This document shows positions 26,873 through 34,875 of a stretch of 64,000 nt of DNA, piece after piece. Numbering within the stretch: the first letter of the stretch is position 1; every line of letters begins with the position of its first letter. The stretch comes from Nocardioides sp. JS614 (GTDB lineage Bacteria; Actinomycetota; Actinomycetes; Propionibacteriales; Nocardioidaceae): the NCBI RefSeq assembly GCF_000015265.1, contig NC_008699.1:2356001-2420000 (forward strand), written 5' to 3'. Below the pieces are notes generated by a model that was given only the letters and a program-made list of their open reading frames with translations, did not search any database and had not been told where the DNA came from. The position numbers and the translations under genes are program-made.

Positions 26873-27050
26873 GGCCATCTCCTCCTCGCGATCGGATCCA
26901 GGCGTCCGTCGTGAGGAGGGCAGGGAGATTCGAAAGTCTGACGCTCGGGCTCGCTGGCACCAATCCACGGTTCCCGTGGAAGCCCTCCACCACCATGCTG
27001 ACCTACAGGCTCGCAAGCACCACAGAGTATCCGGGGTCGACCACGACGAA
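26873..27050 (-). other. IS110 upstream non-coding region, possible bridge RNA
   Basis: In the IS110 group the non-coding end upstream of the transposase can encode a structured bridge RNA that pairs with target and donor. This stretch has no gene and contains small hairpins, for instance TCCACGG (26964-26970) with CCGTGGA (26974-26980) around a three-base loop. This is a position-based suggestion only; I have not folded it. Confidence 0.35.
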
Positions 27051-27165
27051 CCCCTCAGCATCCGCCCCTTCGCCCGCGGACTGCAACGCGCAAGCCGTGC
27101 CGAATCTTCGCGCACCACGGTGCGCCAAGGAACGAAGGCGCCGCGTTGCTGACCTGCGGAAACGC

Positions 27166-27226
27166 GCGTCCCCCCTCTGCGTCCCCCCTCCAATTCGGGG
27201 GTTTGGGGGGACGGATGCGGGGACGC
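27166..27226. repeat. four-copy GCGTCCCC repeat array (operator-like)
   Basis: Direct copies GCGTCCCCCCTC at 27166-27177 and 27179-27190 are followed by inverted copies GGGGGGACG (27205-27213) and GGGGACGC (27219-27226). The whole forms nested inverted repeats. It lies 55 bases before the sigma-like regulator gene and may be where that protein or another factor binds. Confidence 0.65.
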
Positions 27227-27280
27227 CCGCTCGCGACCTTTCTGCCGTGCACAGCCACGGACGAAAGGGGAGCGAGTGCG

Positions 27281-28234
27281 ATGAGTGTGGGTGACCAGCT
27301 CGGCCTCGACGACAACAGCGAACTGCTCGACCAGGCCCGCCAGAAGTGGCTGGCTTGGGTGGCCGTGGATCCACGGCTTGGAGTCGTCGAGGAGTTCGAC
27401 GACCTCCGGGCCTGGCTGCCCTCGGTGGACAGCGCAGCCTCTGACGAGGTCCTCCTGGCGCTGGCCATGCTGGCGGCCCCCGATGGCGGCGACGACATCG
27501 CCGCTGCGGCCGCGCTCGCCAAGTGCCTGCTGCCCGGCGCGTGCCGGCTCGCCGGCTGGCTGAGCACTCTCCCTCCCCGCGAGGTCTTCCGCGACAGCCA
27601 ACCCGTCGCGGCCGGCTCCTGGTCGGCCGTCGAGCGGATCGACGAGCTGGTGGCCTCCCAGCTGTGGATCGAGGTTCGGACCTTCAAGTGGCGCCGGCTG
27701 CGCAAGGTCGCCGCGAACATCCTGATCAACACCCGCGTCGGCGTCCTCCGCGAGGTCGGGGATTTCTTCTACGTCACCCGGGCCGACCGCACATGGGCGA
27801 ACACCACCCTCGTGGAGTCCTTCTCGTCCGGAGATTTGGCCGACCTCGACGCAGGAGCGTGGAGCGCCGCCGCGATCCCGACCGAACGGGTTGCCGGCGC
27901 CTTGTTCCGCCGTCCCGAGATCCTCGCCGACGCCGGTCCGGAGCAGGAGGAGCCGTCGGCCACCGAGGAGCTGCTGGAGCTGCTGGCGTGGGCCTGCGAG
28001 AACCACGTGATCAGCCCGGCCGACCGCCACCTGCTGCTTTGCCTGGTCGACGAGGCCGACCGGGTCGAGACCCGCAACCTCGCTCGCGGCTACGGCGGTC
28101 TGCTGAGCAACGAGGTGTCCAGCCGGGTCGCGCCGCGGGTCGGGGTGTCCGAGGCAACCGTCCGTCGCCACGGCTCCCGCAGCATGCGCGCCCTCGCCGC
28201 GGCCGCGCCGGGGAAGTTCGGCCATGACGAATGA
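27281..28234 (+). CDS. sigma-like/HTH regulator of secretion operon
   Basis: Cytoplasmic helical protein of 317 residues. The last 60 residues hold a sigma region 4-like HTH (VAPRVGVSEATVRRHGSRSM), preceded by an acidic helix pair (LLELLAWACENHVISPADRH). The body has a basic segment RTFKWRRLRKVAANIL. I recognise no exact family, though such proteins resemble those beginning actinobacterial conjugation modules. ATG 27281 has GGGGAG eleven bases upstream. The next transcription unit carries the bipartite motif only 9 bases after its stop, so it is a candidate activator of that motif. This is inference from position and fold. Confidence 0.75.
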   Translation: MSVGDQLGLDDNSELLDQARQKWLAWVAVDPRLGVVEEFDDLRAWLPSVDSAASDEVLLALAMLAAPDGGDDIAAAAALAKCLLPGACRLAGWLSTLPPREVFRDSQPVAAGSWSAVERIDELVASQLWIEVRTFKWRRLRKVAANILINTRVGVLREVGDFFYVTRADRTWANTTLVESFSSGDLADLDAGAWSAAAIPTERVAGALFRRPEILADAGPEQEEPSATEELLELLAWACENHVISPADRHLLLCLVDEADRVETRNLARGYGGLLSNEVSSRVAPRVGVSEATVRRHGSRSMRALAAAAPGKFGHDE

Positions 28235-28242
28235 GCGCAACC

Positions 28243-28278
28243 GTGATCGCTCGTACCGCCCCACGACACATAGGCGAC
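28243..28278 (+). promoter_or_regulatory. bipartite element motif, copy 2 (secretion operon)
   Basis: GTGATCGC at 28243-28250, 20 bases, TAGGCGAC at 28271-28278 (one mismatch). It ends 17 bases before the first gene of the type IV secretion operon, with GGAGGTGG between. Confidence 0.82.
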
Positions 28279-28295
28279 TGGAGGTGGTGAAGCCC

Positions 28296-28517
28296 ATGAC
28301 AAACACCCAAGACGACGGCGAGAGCCGTACGCCGGAGCAGATCGCCGAGCTGTTCGCGATCGCCGGCCGCGAGACCGAGGCGATCGAGCAGCTCACTGGT
28401 TGCGTCGCCCATCTGCACGAGGTCCAGGCCGCCAAGGCACAGCTGGCAAGCCTGACCCCGGCTGAGGTCCGCGCCGCGCTTGAGTTCCGCCGCGGCGGCA
28501 TCGGGGAGGCTCAGTGA
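28296..28517 (+). CDS. small helical protein, first in secretion operon
   Basis: 73 residues, acidic and helical (AELFAIAGRETEAIEQLTGC), without signal or known motif. GGAGGTGGTGAAG precedes ATG 28296. Its TGA overlaps the GTG of the ParA-like gene. It starts directly downstream of the bipartite motif. Confidence 0.75.
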   Translation: MTNTQDDGESRTPEQIAELFAIAGRETEAIEQLTGCVAHLHEVQAAKAQLASLTPAEVRAALEFRRGGIGEAQ

Positions 28518-29362
28518 GCACCCAGACCTCAAGCCGCCCGGTCGGGGTCGACGAGCTCAAGCGGGCCTGGGACGCCGTGAACGCCGGCGAGTTCCGCACC
28601 GGCGTCGGCGCCGGCAAGGGACCCCGCGGCCGCAGCATCGCCGCCGCGGACGACTGGTCGCCAGCCGCGGGGGAGCACACCATCGCTGTGATCGGATGCG
28701 CCGGGTCGGTGGGAGCCAGCACCATCGCCCTGGCTGTCGGCCTGGCTGCCGCCGGCCCGGTCCGGGTGATCGAGTGCTGCTCGGTCACCGCTTCTGGTCT
28801 CGCCGCGGCGAGCACCGCCGAGCTCGGCCTGCACCCGACCGACTGGCGTCAGGGCAAGCGCGACCACGTCCTGCTCGAGCGGGCCAGCGAGGTCCTCGCC
28901 GGCGTCGACGAGATCCCGCTGCCGATTGACGCCGAGAACGAGACCCAGCTGACCATCCTCGACGTCGGCTGGGAGGCCGGCCAGCTGCTGGCCACCGACT
29001 GCTGGCTCGCCGAGGCCGTCCGCACCGCCGACCAGGTCGTCCTGGTCACCACAGCCACCGTCCCGGGGATGCGCCGCGTCTCGGTCGCCCTCGAGCTGCT
29101 GGCCAACCACTGGCAGCCCGAGCAGATCACCCTCGCCGTGCGCGGTCCGCGCCGCAAGAAGTGGCCCCGGGGCCTCGAGCACGCCGGCGGCCCCGCCGTA
29201 CGCCGCGCCCTGGTCGCGGACCGGTGCGTGGAGATCCCCGAGGACCGCGACCTCGCGGTCAACGGCCTGGACTCCCGGCCCGTCCCGGCCCCCCTCATCT
29301 CGGCAGCCCGTCAGCTGCTCGCGCCCGCCCACCTGCCCGCCGACACCAGCGAAAGCGCCTGA
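28514..29362 (+). CDS. ParA/MinD-like ATPase of secretion operon
   Basis: 282 residues starting with GTG. The P-loop region reads VIGCAGSVGASTIALAVG, a deviant Walker A lacking the usual Lys pair, followed by RVIECCSVTASG in place of the DxD switch and by LTILDVGWEAGQLL as Walker B-like strand. It has the same overall plan as the CpaE-like gene of the pilus operon, suggesting a shared origin. Such ATPases may place the secretion apparatus. GGGGAGG upstream fits the start. Confidence 0.8.
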   Translation: MSTQTSSRPVGVDELKRAWDAVNAGEFRTGVGAGKGPRGRSIAAADDWSPAAGEHTIAVIGCAGSVGASTIALAVGLAAAGPVRVIECCSVTASGLAAASTAELGLHPTDWRQGKRDHVLLERASEVLAGVDEIPLPIDAENETQLTILDVGWEAGQLLATDCWLAEAVRTADQVVLVTTATVPGMRRVSVALELLANHWQPEQITLAVRGPRRKKWPRGLEHAGGPAVRRALVADRCVEIPEDRDLAVNGLDSRPVPAPLISAARQLLAPAHLPADTSESA

Positions 29363-29401
29363 CCCGCACCGGGTCAGCAACCCCAGAAAGGAAGTCCACC
29401 C

Positions 29402-29695
29402 ATGGACGTCATGACCGCTCTCCTCCCGATGGCCGCCCAGGTCTGCCCGAAGGCGCCGCCGGGTGCTGTCGGACCCACCAACGAGATCACCAGCTACGTG
29501 CTGTGGGGCGTCATCGTCCTGTTCGGCCTAGGCATCGTGATCGCCATCGGCGCGATCATCGCCGGCCGCGTGTTCTCCCTGCCGCATGCCTCCAAGGTCG
29601 GGGTGATCTCGGTGGTGGTCGTGTTCGCCTGCGCGATCGCCTATCTGGTCCTGCCCGGCATGCTCAACGGGATCCTCGGCAAGGGCTGCATCTGA
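29402..29695 (+). CDS. VirB2/TrbC-like small membrane protein
   Basis: 97 residues with a short leader and two long hydrophobic helices (YVLWGVIVLFGLGIVIAIGAII and VGVISVVVVFACAIAYLVLP) joined by a short basic loop. This two-helix pattern and its place before the VirB6- and VirB4-like genes fit a VirB2/TrbC pilin-type subunit. There is no signature to prove it. AGAAAGGAAG precedes the ATG, and the stop overlaps the next gene by one base. Confidence 0.65.
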   Translation: MDVMTALLPMAAQVCPKAPPGAVGPTNEITSYVLWGVIVLFGLGIVIAIGAIIAGRVFSLPHASKVGVISVVVVFACAIAYLVLPGMLNGILGKGCI

Positions 29696-30561
29696 TGCGG
29701 CGCGCAGGCACGAAGAAGGCCGAAGGTGCCACGGAGTGGGGCCGGCGTCGCCTGCTCGGAATCCTGGTCGCCGCCGCCGTCGTGGCTGCGCTCCTGCTCG
29801 GTGGCCTTGCCTACGCGGTCTATCTGGCCGTCGCCGGGATCGGCGAGGAAGCCAGCGCCAACACCGACGTCGCCACCGGCGAGACCGACCGCTCGACGGT
29901 GGCCCAAGGTGCCGTGCACCGCGACGAGGTAGCGGCCGAGCCGATGCTGGCCGTTCCCGAGAGCGCCGCCTTCCCGGCCGAGACCACCAGCGCCAAGGCG
30001 CCCGTCATCAAGATCCCGGCTGGCACCGGTGTGAACGGACCGGCGTTCGTGATGACCGGGTTCCCGCACACCCCCGAGGGCGCGATCGGGCAGCTCGCGC
30101 AGATCGACCTCGCGGTACTGCAGTCGATGAGCCTGACCACGGCCGCGGAGGTCTACAACGCCTGGGCCCTGCCCGGCGGGGTCCGCGCCGAGGAGTGGTG
30201 GATCACCGCCAGCGTCCAGGCCTTCTTGACCAGCACCGGAATGGGCGAGGTCAAGGACCCCAGCTCCTCGGTCTCCCTCGAGCCGGCCGCCGCGCTCGTG
30301 AAGGGCACCGATGGGCCCGACTGGACCACCGTCTGCGTGCTGATGAAGGTCACCGCCTCCTACAAGCAGGAAGGCCAGATCGCCTTCGCCCACTGCGAGC
30401 GCATGCAGTGGGTCGGCGGCCGCTGGATGGTCGCCCCCGGCGCCCCGCCCGCACCCGCCCCCGCGACCTGGCCTGGCACGCAGCTCGCCCACGAGGCCGG
30501 CTGGCGCACCTGGTCGACCGACGACACCACTGACCCTGACCACATCGAAGGGGACCACTGA
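29695..30561 (+). CDS. bitopic conjugation protein, VirB8/TcpC-like candidate
   Basis: 288 residues. A basic cytoplasmic N-terminus, one membrane helix (GILVAAAVVAALLLGGLAYAV), then an exported domain with a helix-plus-sheet pattern (VYNAWALPGGVRAEEWWITA, VCVLMKVTASYKQEG) and a Pro-rich tail. This is how VirB8 or TcpC proteins of Gram-positive type IV systems are built. Assignment rests on topology and position. TGATG overlaps join it to both neighbours. Confidence 0.68.
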   Translation: MRRAGTKKAEGATEWGRRRLLGILVAAAVVAALLLGGLAYAVYLAVAGIGEEASANTDVATGETDRSTVAQGAVHRDEVAAEPMLAVPESAAFPAETTSAKAPVIKIPAGTGVNGPAFVMTGFPHTPEGAIGQLAQIDLAVLQSMSLTTAAEVYNAWALPGGVRAEEWWITASVQAFLTSTGMGEVKDPSSSVSLEPAAALVKGTDGPDWTTVCVLMKVTASYKQEGQIAFAHCERMQWVGGRWMVAPGAPPAPAPATWPGTQLAHEAGWRTWSTDDTTDPDHIEGDH

Positions 30562-31337
30562 TGAAGAACCTGACGACCGGCAACGACGACTCGCCGGCAA
30601 CCCTGGTGCACATCGGCATCCTGGTGGCGGTCGCCTGCATGGTGGCCACCGTCGTCTGGCTCGGTGCTCGCACCCGGGCCGACGACGACTCCGGCGGCCC
30701 CGACACCACCGGCGGGGACAACTCGAGCCAGACGGTCGAGAACGCATCGGTCGAGCAGGTCGCACCGGACACCGCACCGGCCGACGGCGTCGTGATCCCG
30801 ACCGGCGACGACCAGGTCGACGGCTACCCGACCGGATTCCCGGCCACCGACCTCGGCGCCGTGGCGCTGCAGGTCGAGCTGGCCAAGGCACAGCTCGGGT
30901 TCGACTACGACCAGGCCGTCACCGTCGCCCGCCTCTACGCCAACCCCGAGGACAAGGCCGTCTTCGAGGAGCGCTCCCGTGCCGCGGTCGCGCTGCGCCG
31001 CCAGCAGGCCGGCGTCGCGAAGGAGGGCGACGTGCCCGCCCCCGCGTCGTACGCCGTCACCCCGGTCGCCTACACCCTCGAGCAGCTCGACACCGGCTAC
31101 TACGCGGTGAACCTGCTCAGCTACGTCACCCTCACCACCGCCGACGGCCAGGTCAAGGACAGCCTCTACGCCGGCACCCAGCTGATGCGGTGGCTCGACG
31201 GTGACTGGCGACTGGTCCAGGGCAGCGAAGCGGACATCGAGCACCTGGTCTCGGAGGGCCAGCCGCAGGCGGTGGCGCCCGGCACCCCCGAGTTCGCGAA
31301 GGCCGGCTGGATCCGGATCAACGGAGCTCCCCAGTGA
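30561..31337 (+). CDS. bitopic conjugation protein, second VirB8-like candidate
   Basis: 258 residues: cytoplasmic start, single helix (VHIGILVAVACMVATVVWLG), acidic linker, then a globular exported domain (YAVTPVAYTLEQLDTGYYAV, SLYAGTQLMRWLDGDWRLVQG) of the NTF2-like type used by VirB8/TcpC. Two such proteins in a row are common in actinobacterial systems. Its stop overlaps the GTG of the VirB6-like gene. Confidence 0.7.
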   Translation: MKNLTTGNDDSPATLVHIGILVAVACMVATVVWLGARTRADDDSGGPDTTGGDNSSQTVENASVEQVAPDTAPADGVVIPTGDDQVDGYPTGFPATDLGAVALQVELAKAQLGFDYDQAVTVARLYANPEDKAVFEERSRAAVALRRQQAGVAKEGDVPAPASYAVTPVAYTLEQLDTGYYAVNLLSYVTLTTADGQVKDSLYAGTQLMRWLDGDWRLVQGSEADIEHLVSEGQPQAVAPGTPEFAKAGWIRINGAPQ

Positions 31338-33304
31338 GCACCGTCATCACCGCCGTGCGCCGGGCGAGCCGACTCGGCATCGCGGCCCTGGCGCTCCTGG
31401 TGCTCACCACGCTCCTCGGAGCTGCCTCGACCCTCCAGCCTCCCGCCGCAGCGGCCAGCGAGCCGGCCGCCAGCACGGCGCACCTCGCTCCAGTCGCCCC
31501 GGCGGCGACCAGCGGCACTCAGCCGACCCGCAACCTCAAGATGGGCTGCCCGGGGCCCGACGCCCTATGCGACCTCGGCAGCGACGCCGTCGACTGCGCC
31601 AAGGACCCGATCGATTGCGGCAAGGACGCCGCCGGCGATGTGAAGGACGGTGCCGGCGACCTGCTCGACGGCGCAGGAGATCTGCTCCCCGACGGCTGCG
31701 GGATCCTCGACGCGATCTGCGGCAACATCGGCGGACTGCCCGGGCTTTCGGGCGTCCCTGGGCTGCCCGGGATCCCCGGTCTGCCGAACGTCGGTGACCT
31801 CTTCGGCGGCGGCATCCCCGGGCTGGGCGACATCCCCAACCCGTTCGAGGCCATCGGCGACGTCATCGCCAAGGCCGCGGCCGACGCCTGGACCGCGGCC
31901 ATGCTCGCGATCTGGAACTCCGGCCTGTTCGTGCTGCGCATCGTGCTCACGTTCAGTGAGCTGTTCTTGACTCCGGACCTGAGCGCCGACGGCCCGGGCA
32001 AGGACGTCTACGCCTTCACCCTGTGGCTGGCGCTGGCCCTGGTGGTCATCTTGGCGATGATCCAGCTCGGCGCCGCCGCCTTCAAGCGCGAGGGCAAGAG
32101 CCTCGCCCGGGCCTTCATCGGGTCCGGCCAGTTCGTCTTGGTGTGCGCCAGCTGGTTCGGGTACTGCGTCATGATCATCGCGGCCTGCGGGGCGCTGACC
32201 AAGGCGCTGATGAAGTCGCTGCTCAAGGTGCAGACCTGGCCCGACTGGGACCCGCTCGGCGGACTCGGCATCGACGACATCACCGACGCCGGCGTGGCCA
32301 CCGCGCTGGCATTCCTCGGGATCTTCCTGTGGCTGGCCGCCATCGGGCACGTCCTGGTCTACCTGGCCCGCGCGGCGTCCCTGCTGGTGCTCACCGCCAC
32401 GGGGCCGCTCGCGGCCGCCGGCCTGGTCTCGGAGTTCACCCGCTCCTGGTTCTGGAAGTCGCTGCGCTGGTTCCACGCCGCGGCGTTCACCCCGGTGCTG
32501 ATGGTGATGGTGCTGGGCATCGGCGTGCAGTTCGCCAACGGAGTCGCCGCCCACCTAGCCGAGGACACCGCCAAGGCGTTCGGCACCGCGCTGCCGGCCG
32601 TGATGACGATCCTGATCAGCGTCGTCGCCCCGCTGTCCCTGTTCAAGCTCCTTGCCTTCGTCGACCCCGGCACCCCCAGCGGCGCGTCCTTTCGCCAGGG
32701 CATGGCCATCCAGGGCGGCCTCCAGGGCCTGCTCAGCGGCGGCGGCGCGGGCGGAGGCTCGTCGGCTGCGTCGACCACCGACGCCAACGGCCGCTCCTCG
32801 GGCGAGCAGAGTGCCGAGGCCTCGACCGGCGACCGGTTCAGCAAATCGACCCAGGGCGCCCTGGGCAGCTTCGGCCCGGTGGGCCAGGCCCTGTCGACCG
32901 GCATGGGCTGGATCAACTCCGCCGGCGCGAAGGCGACCTCGCTGATGTCGGACGAAACCAACCAGGCCGGTGTCGGCCAGAGCACCTACGGCCCCGACTT
33001 CAGCGGCCTGAGTGGACGGCAGTCCGGTGGCCAGTCCGGCGGCCAGGGCGGGACCCACCCCGGGTCGCAGAACGGCGACCAGAGCGACGGGGATTCGTCG
33101 ATGCCGACCCCGCCCACGCCTCCTGCGCCGCCCACCCCGCCGACGCTGCCCACTGGCGGCGGACCCGGCGGCGGTTCAGGTGGCCAGGGCGGCAGGGGAG
33201 CTGACGCAGCTCCCAAGACCCCGGCCGCCGGCGGCGGGGGAGCAGCAGGAGGTGCCGGCGGCGCCGGCGCGGCCGCTGGCGGCATTCCACCGGTGGCGGG
33301 GTAA
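31334..33304 (+). CDS. VirB6/TrbL-like polytopic channel protein
   Basis: 656 residues. A signal or anchor helix (LGIAALALLVLTTLLGAAST) is followed by a Cys/Asp-rich exported region with short repeats (GDLLDGAGDLLPDGCG; GLSGVPGLPGIPGLPNVGD). Six or so membrane helices lie between residues 190 and 450. A long disordered Gly/Ser/Pro tail ends the protein. The central helix block matches VirB6/TrbL proteins, which form the inner membrane passage for DNA. The collagen-like Gly-Pro stretch is odd for the family and may reach the wall. GTG start overlapping the upstream stop. Confidence 0.82.
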   Translation: MSTVITAVRRASRLGIAALALLVLTTLLGAASTLQPPAAAASEPAASTAHLAPVAPAATSGTQPTRNLKMGCPGPDALCDLGSDAVDCAKDPIDCGKDAAGDVKDGAGDLLDGAGDLLPDGCGILDAICGNIGGLPGLSGVPGLPGIPGLPNVGDLFGGGIPGLGDIPNPFEAIGDVIAKAAADAWTAAMLAIWNSGLFVLRIVLTFSELFLTPDLSADGPGKDVYAFTLWLALALVVILAMIQLGAAAFKREGKSLARAFIGSGQFVLVCASWFGYCVMIIAACGALTKALMKSLLKVQTWPDWDPLGGLGIDDITDAGVATALAFLGIFLWLAAIGHVLVYLARAASLLVLTATGPLAAAGLVSEFTRSWFWKSLRWFHAAAFTPVLMVMVLGIGVQFANGVAAHLAEDTAKAFGTALPAVMTILISVVAPLSLFKLLAFVDPGTPSGASFRQGMAIQGGLQGLLSGGGAGGGSSAASTTDANGRSSGEQSAEASTGDRFSKSTQGALGSFGPVGQALSTGMGWINSAGAKATSLMSDETNQAGVGQSTYGPDFSGLSGRQSGGQSGGQGGTHPGSQNGDQSDGDSSMPTPPTPPAPPTPPTLPTGGGPGGGSGGQGGRGADAAPKTPAAGGGGAAGGAGGAGAAAGGIPPVAG

Positions 33305-33369
33305 CCGATGCACCGACCGCCCCACCTCGAGCACCGATCGACACCCACCGACCAGAAGGGAAGCCGACG

Positions 33370-34875
33370 ATGACCACCTACGCCGACTACCAGCGCGACC
33401 GTATCGGCTGGTTCTTCGGCCTCTCCGGAGGCCAGCTGATGTTCCTGGCGCTGGCCAGCCTGCCGGCGTTCTGGGCGATCAGCCGCGGAGCGTGGTTCTC
33501 CGCGTTTCTGTTCGCCCTGGTCTGGGTGTTCCTCCTGGCCATCACCGTGATCCCGGTGCGCGGCCGCTCGGCCACCGGCTGGGTGTTCGCCTCGACCATG
33601 TACGCCGTCGGCGGCCTGTTCGGCTGGACCTCGTTCCGCGCCAAGGCCACACAGGGCCGCGGCGACGACCTCGACACCCCGGACCTGCCCGGGGTCCTCC
33701 AGGGCGTCCAGATCCACGACGGCCCGCCGCACGGCTCGCAGCTGCAGCGCGTAGCGATCATCGAGGACCACGCCATGAAGACCTGGGCGGTCACGGCCTC
33801 GATCGTGCACCCCGGCATCGGCATGAAGGACACCGAAGAGCGAGCCCGCTACGGCGAGGCGCTGGCCGGGCTGCTCGACGTCGCCGGTCGCACCGAGAAG
33901 GTCGACGAGATCCTCTTCATGGTGCGCACCGTCCCCGAGGACGGCGCCGAGCGCGACCTGTGGGCAAACCGCCACCGCCGCCCCAACGCCCCGGAGCTGT
34001 CGGAGGTCGTCAACAGCGACCTGGCCCACGGCCTCACCCAGGCATCGGTGCGCACCGAGCAGTTCGTGACGATCCTGGTCCCGGAGACCCGGATCGCGAG
34101 GTCGGCCAAAGAGTCCGGGGGCGGCTTCGAGGGCCGCTGCCGCGAGCTCTACCTGCTCATGGCCGAGATCGAGGCCCAGCTGCGCGGCCCGATGGGGATG
34201 ACCACGGTGCGCTGGCTCACCAGCCCCGAGCTCGCACTGGCCTGCCGGACCGGATTCGCCCCCGGCGACCGCGCCGGCATCGTCGAGGCCCTCTCGCTGC
34301 GGGAGAAGGACCCGAGCGTCAACGCCGACGTCCCGTGGGCGATGGCCGGCCCCTCGGGTGCCGACGCCACAGTGCGGCACTACAGCCACGACGCCTGGAA
34401 CTCGGTCAGCGCCACCATCAAGCTGCCGACCCGCGGCGTCGCGATGGGTGCCCTGGCACCGATCCTCACCCCCAGCGAGTTCGGTGAGCGGCGATCGTTC
34501 GTCGTCGCGTACCCGATCGTGTCCCAGACCAAGGCCGACCGGCAGTCCGGCAACGCCGAGTGGGCCGCCGACCTGGCCGAGGGGATGAACGAGAAGCTCG
34601 GCCGCAAGACCCGCGCCAAGCAGCGCGACGAAGCCCACAAGGCCCGCGGCCTGGACGCCAAGCTGGCCCGCGGCAACTCGCTGACCCGGCCCTACGGCGT
34701 GTGCACGGTCACCGTCCCCAAGTCGATGCGGATCACCGAGTTCGGGCGCCGCCTGGACGCCTCGGTCCGACGCGCCGGGTTCGCACCGCTGCGCCTCGAC
34801 CTCGCCCAGGACGTCGGGTTCGCCGCGTCCACCATCCCCCTCGGCTCGAGCCTGACCCGGAGCGGAGACGCCTGA
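33370..34875 (+). CDS. SCO6880-family conjugation membrane protein
   Basis: 501 residues. Two helices near the N-terminus (residues 20-62) resemble VirB3/PrgI, and the soluble remainder (RVAIIEDHAMKTWAVTASIV; FVVAYPIVSQTKADRQSG) resembles the N-terminal part of VirB4. This fused arrangement is what actinobacterial SCO6880 proteins show; the ATPase part is in the next gene. GAAGGGAAG precedes the ATG. The stop overlaps the VirB4-like start by one base (TGATG), fitting a 1:1 complex. Confidence 0.88.
   Translation: MTTYADYQRDRIGWFFGLSGGQLMFLALASLPAFWAISRGAWFSAFLFALVWVFLLAITVIPVRGRSATGWVFASTMYAVGGLFGWTSFRAKATQGRGDDLDTPDLPGVLQGVQIHDGPPHGSQLQRVAIIEDHAMKTWAVTASIVHPGIGMKDTEERARYGEALAGLLDVAGRTEKVDEILFMVRTVPEDGAERDLWANRHRRPNAPELSEVVNSDLAHGLTQASVRTEQFVTILVPETRIARSAKESGGGFEGRCRELYLLMAEIEAQLRGPMGMTTVRWLTSPELALACRTGFAPGDRAGIVEALSLREKDPSVNADVPWAMAGPSGADATVRHYSHDAWNSVSATIKLPTRGVAMGALAPILTPSEFGERRSFVVAYPIVSQTKADRQSGNAEWAADLAEGMNEKLGRKTRAKQRDEAHKARGLDAKLARGNSLTRPYGVCTVTVPKSMRITEFGRRLDASVRRAGFAPLRLDLAQDVGFAASTIPLGSSLTRSGDA

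Larger units (their letters stand above)
25583..27050 (-). mobile_element. IS110-family insertion sequence (approximate ends)
   Basis: Contains the transposase, a 3' hairpin and a structured 5' non-coding stretch. IS110 elements usually lack clear terminal inverted repeats and make little or no target duplication, so the ends given are estimates. It sits in the accessory patch between the pilus and secretion operons. Confidence 0.6.

Noticed and set aside
26873..28501. Extension of the IS110 transposase frame to 955 codons
   Set aside because: It runs antisense through the sigma-like gene and has no conserved motifs there.
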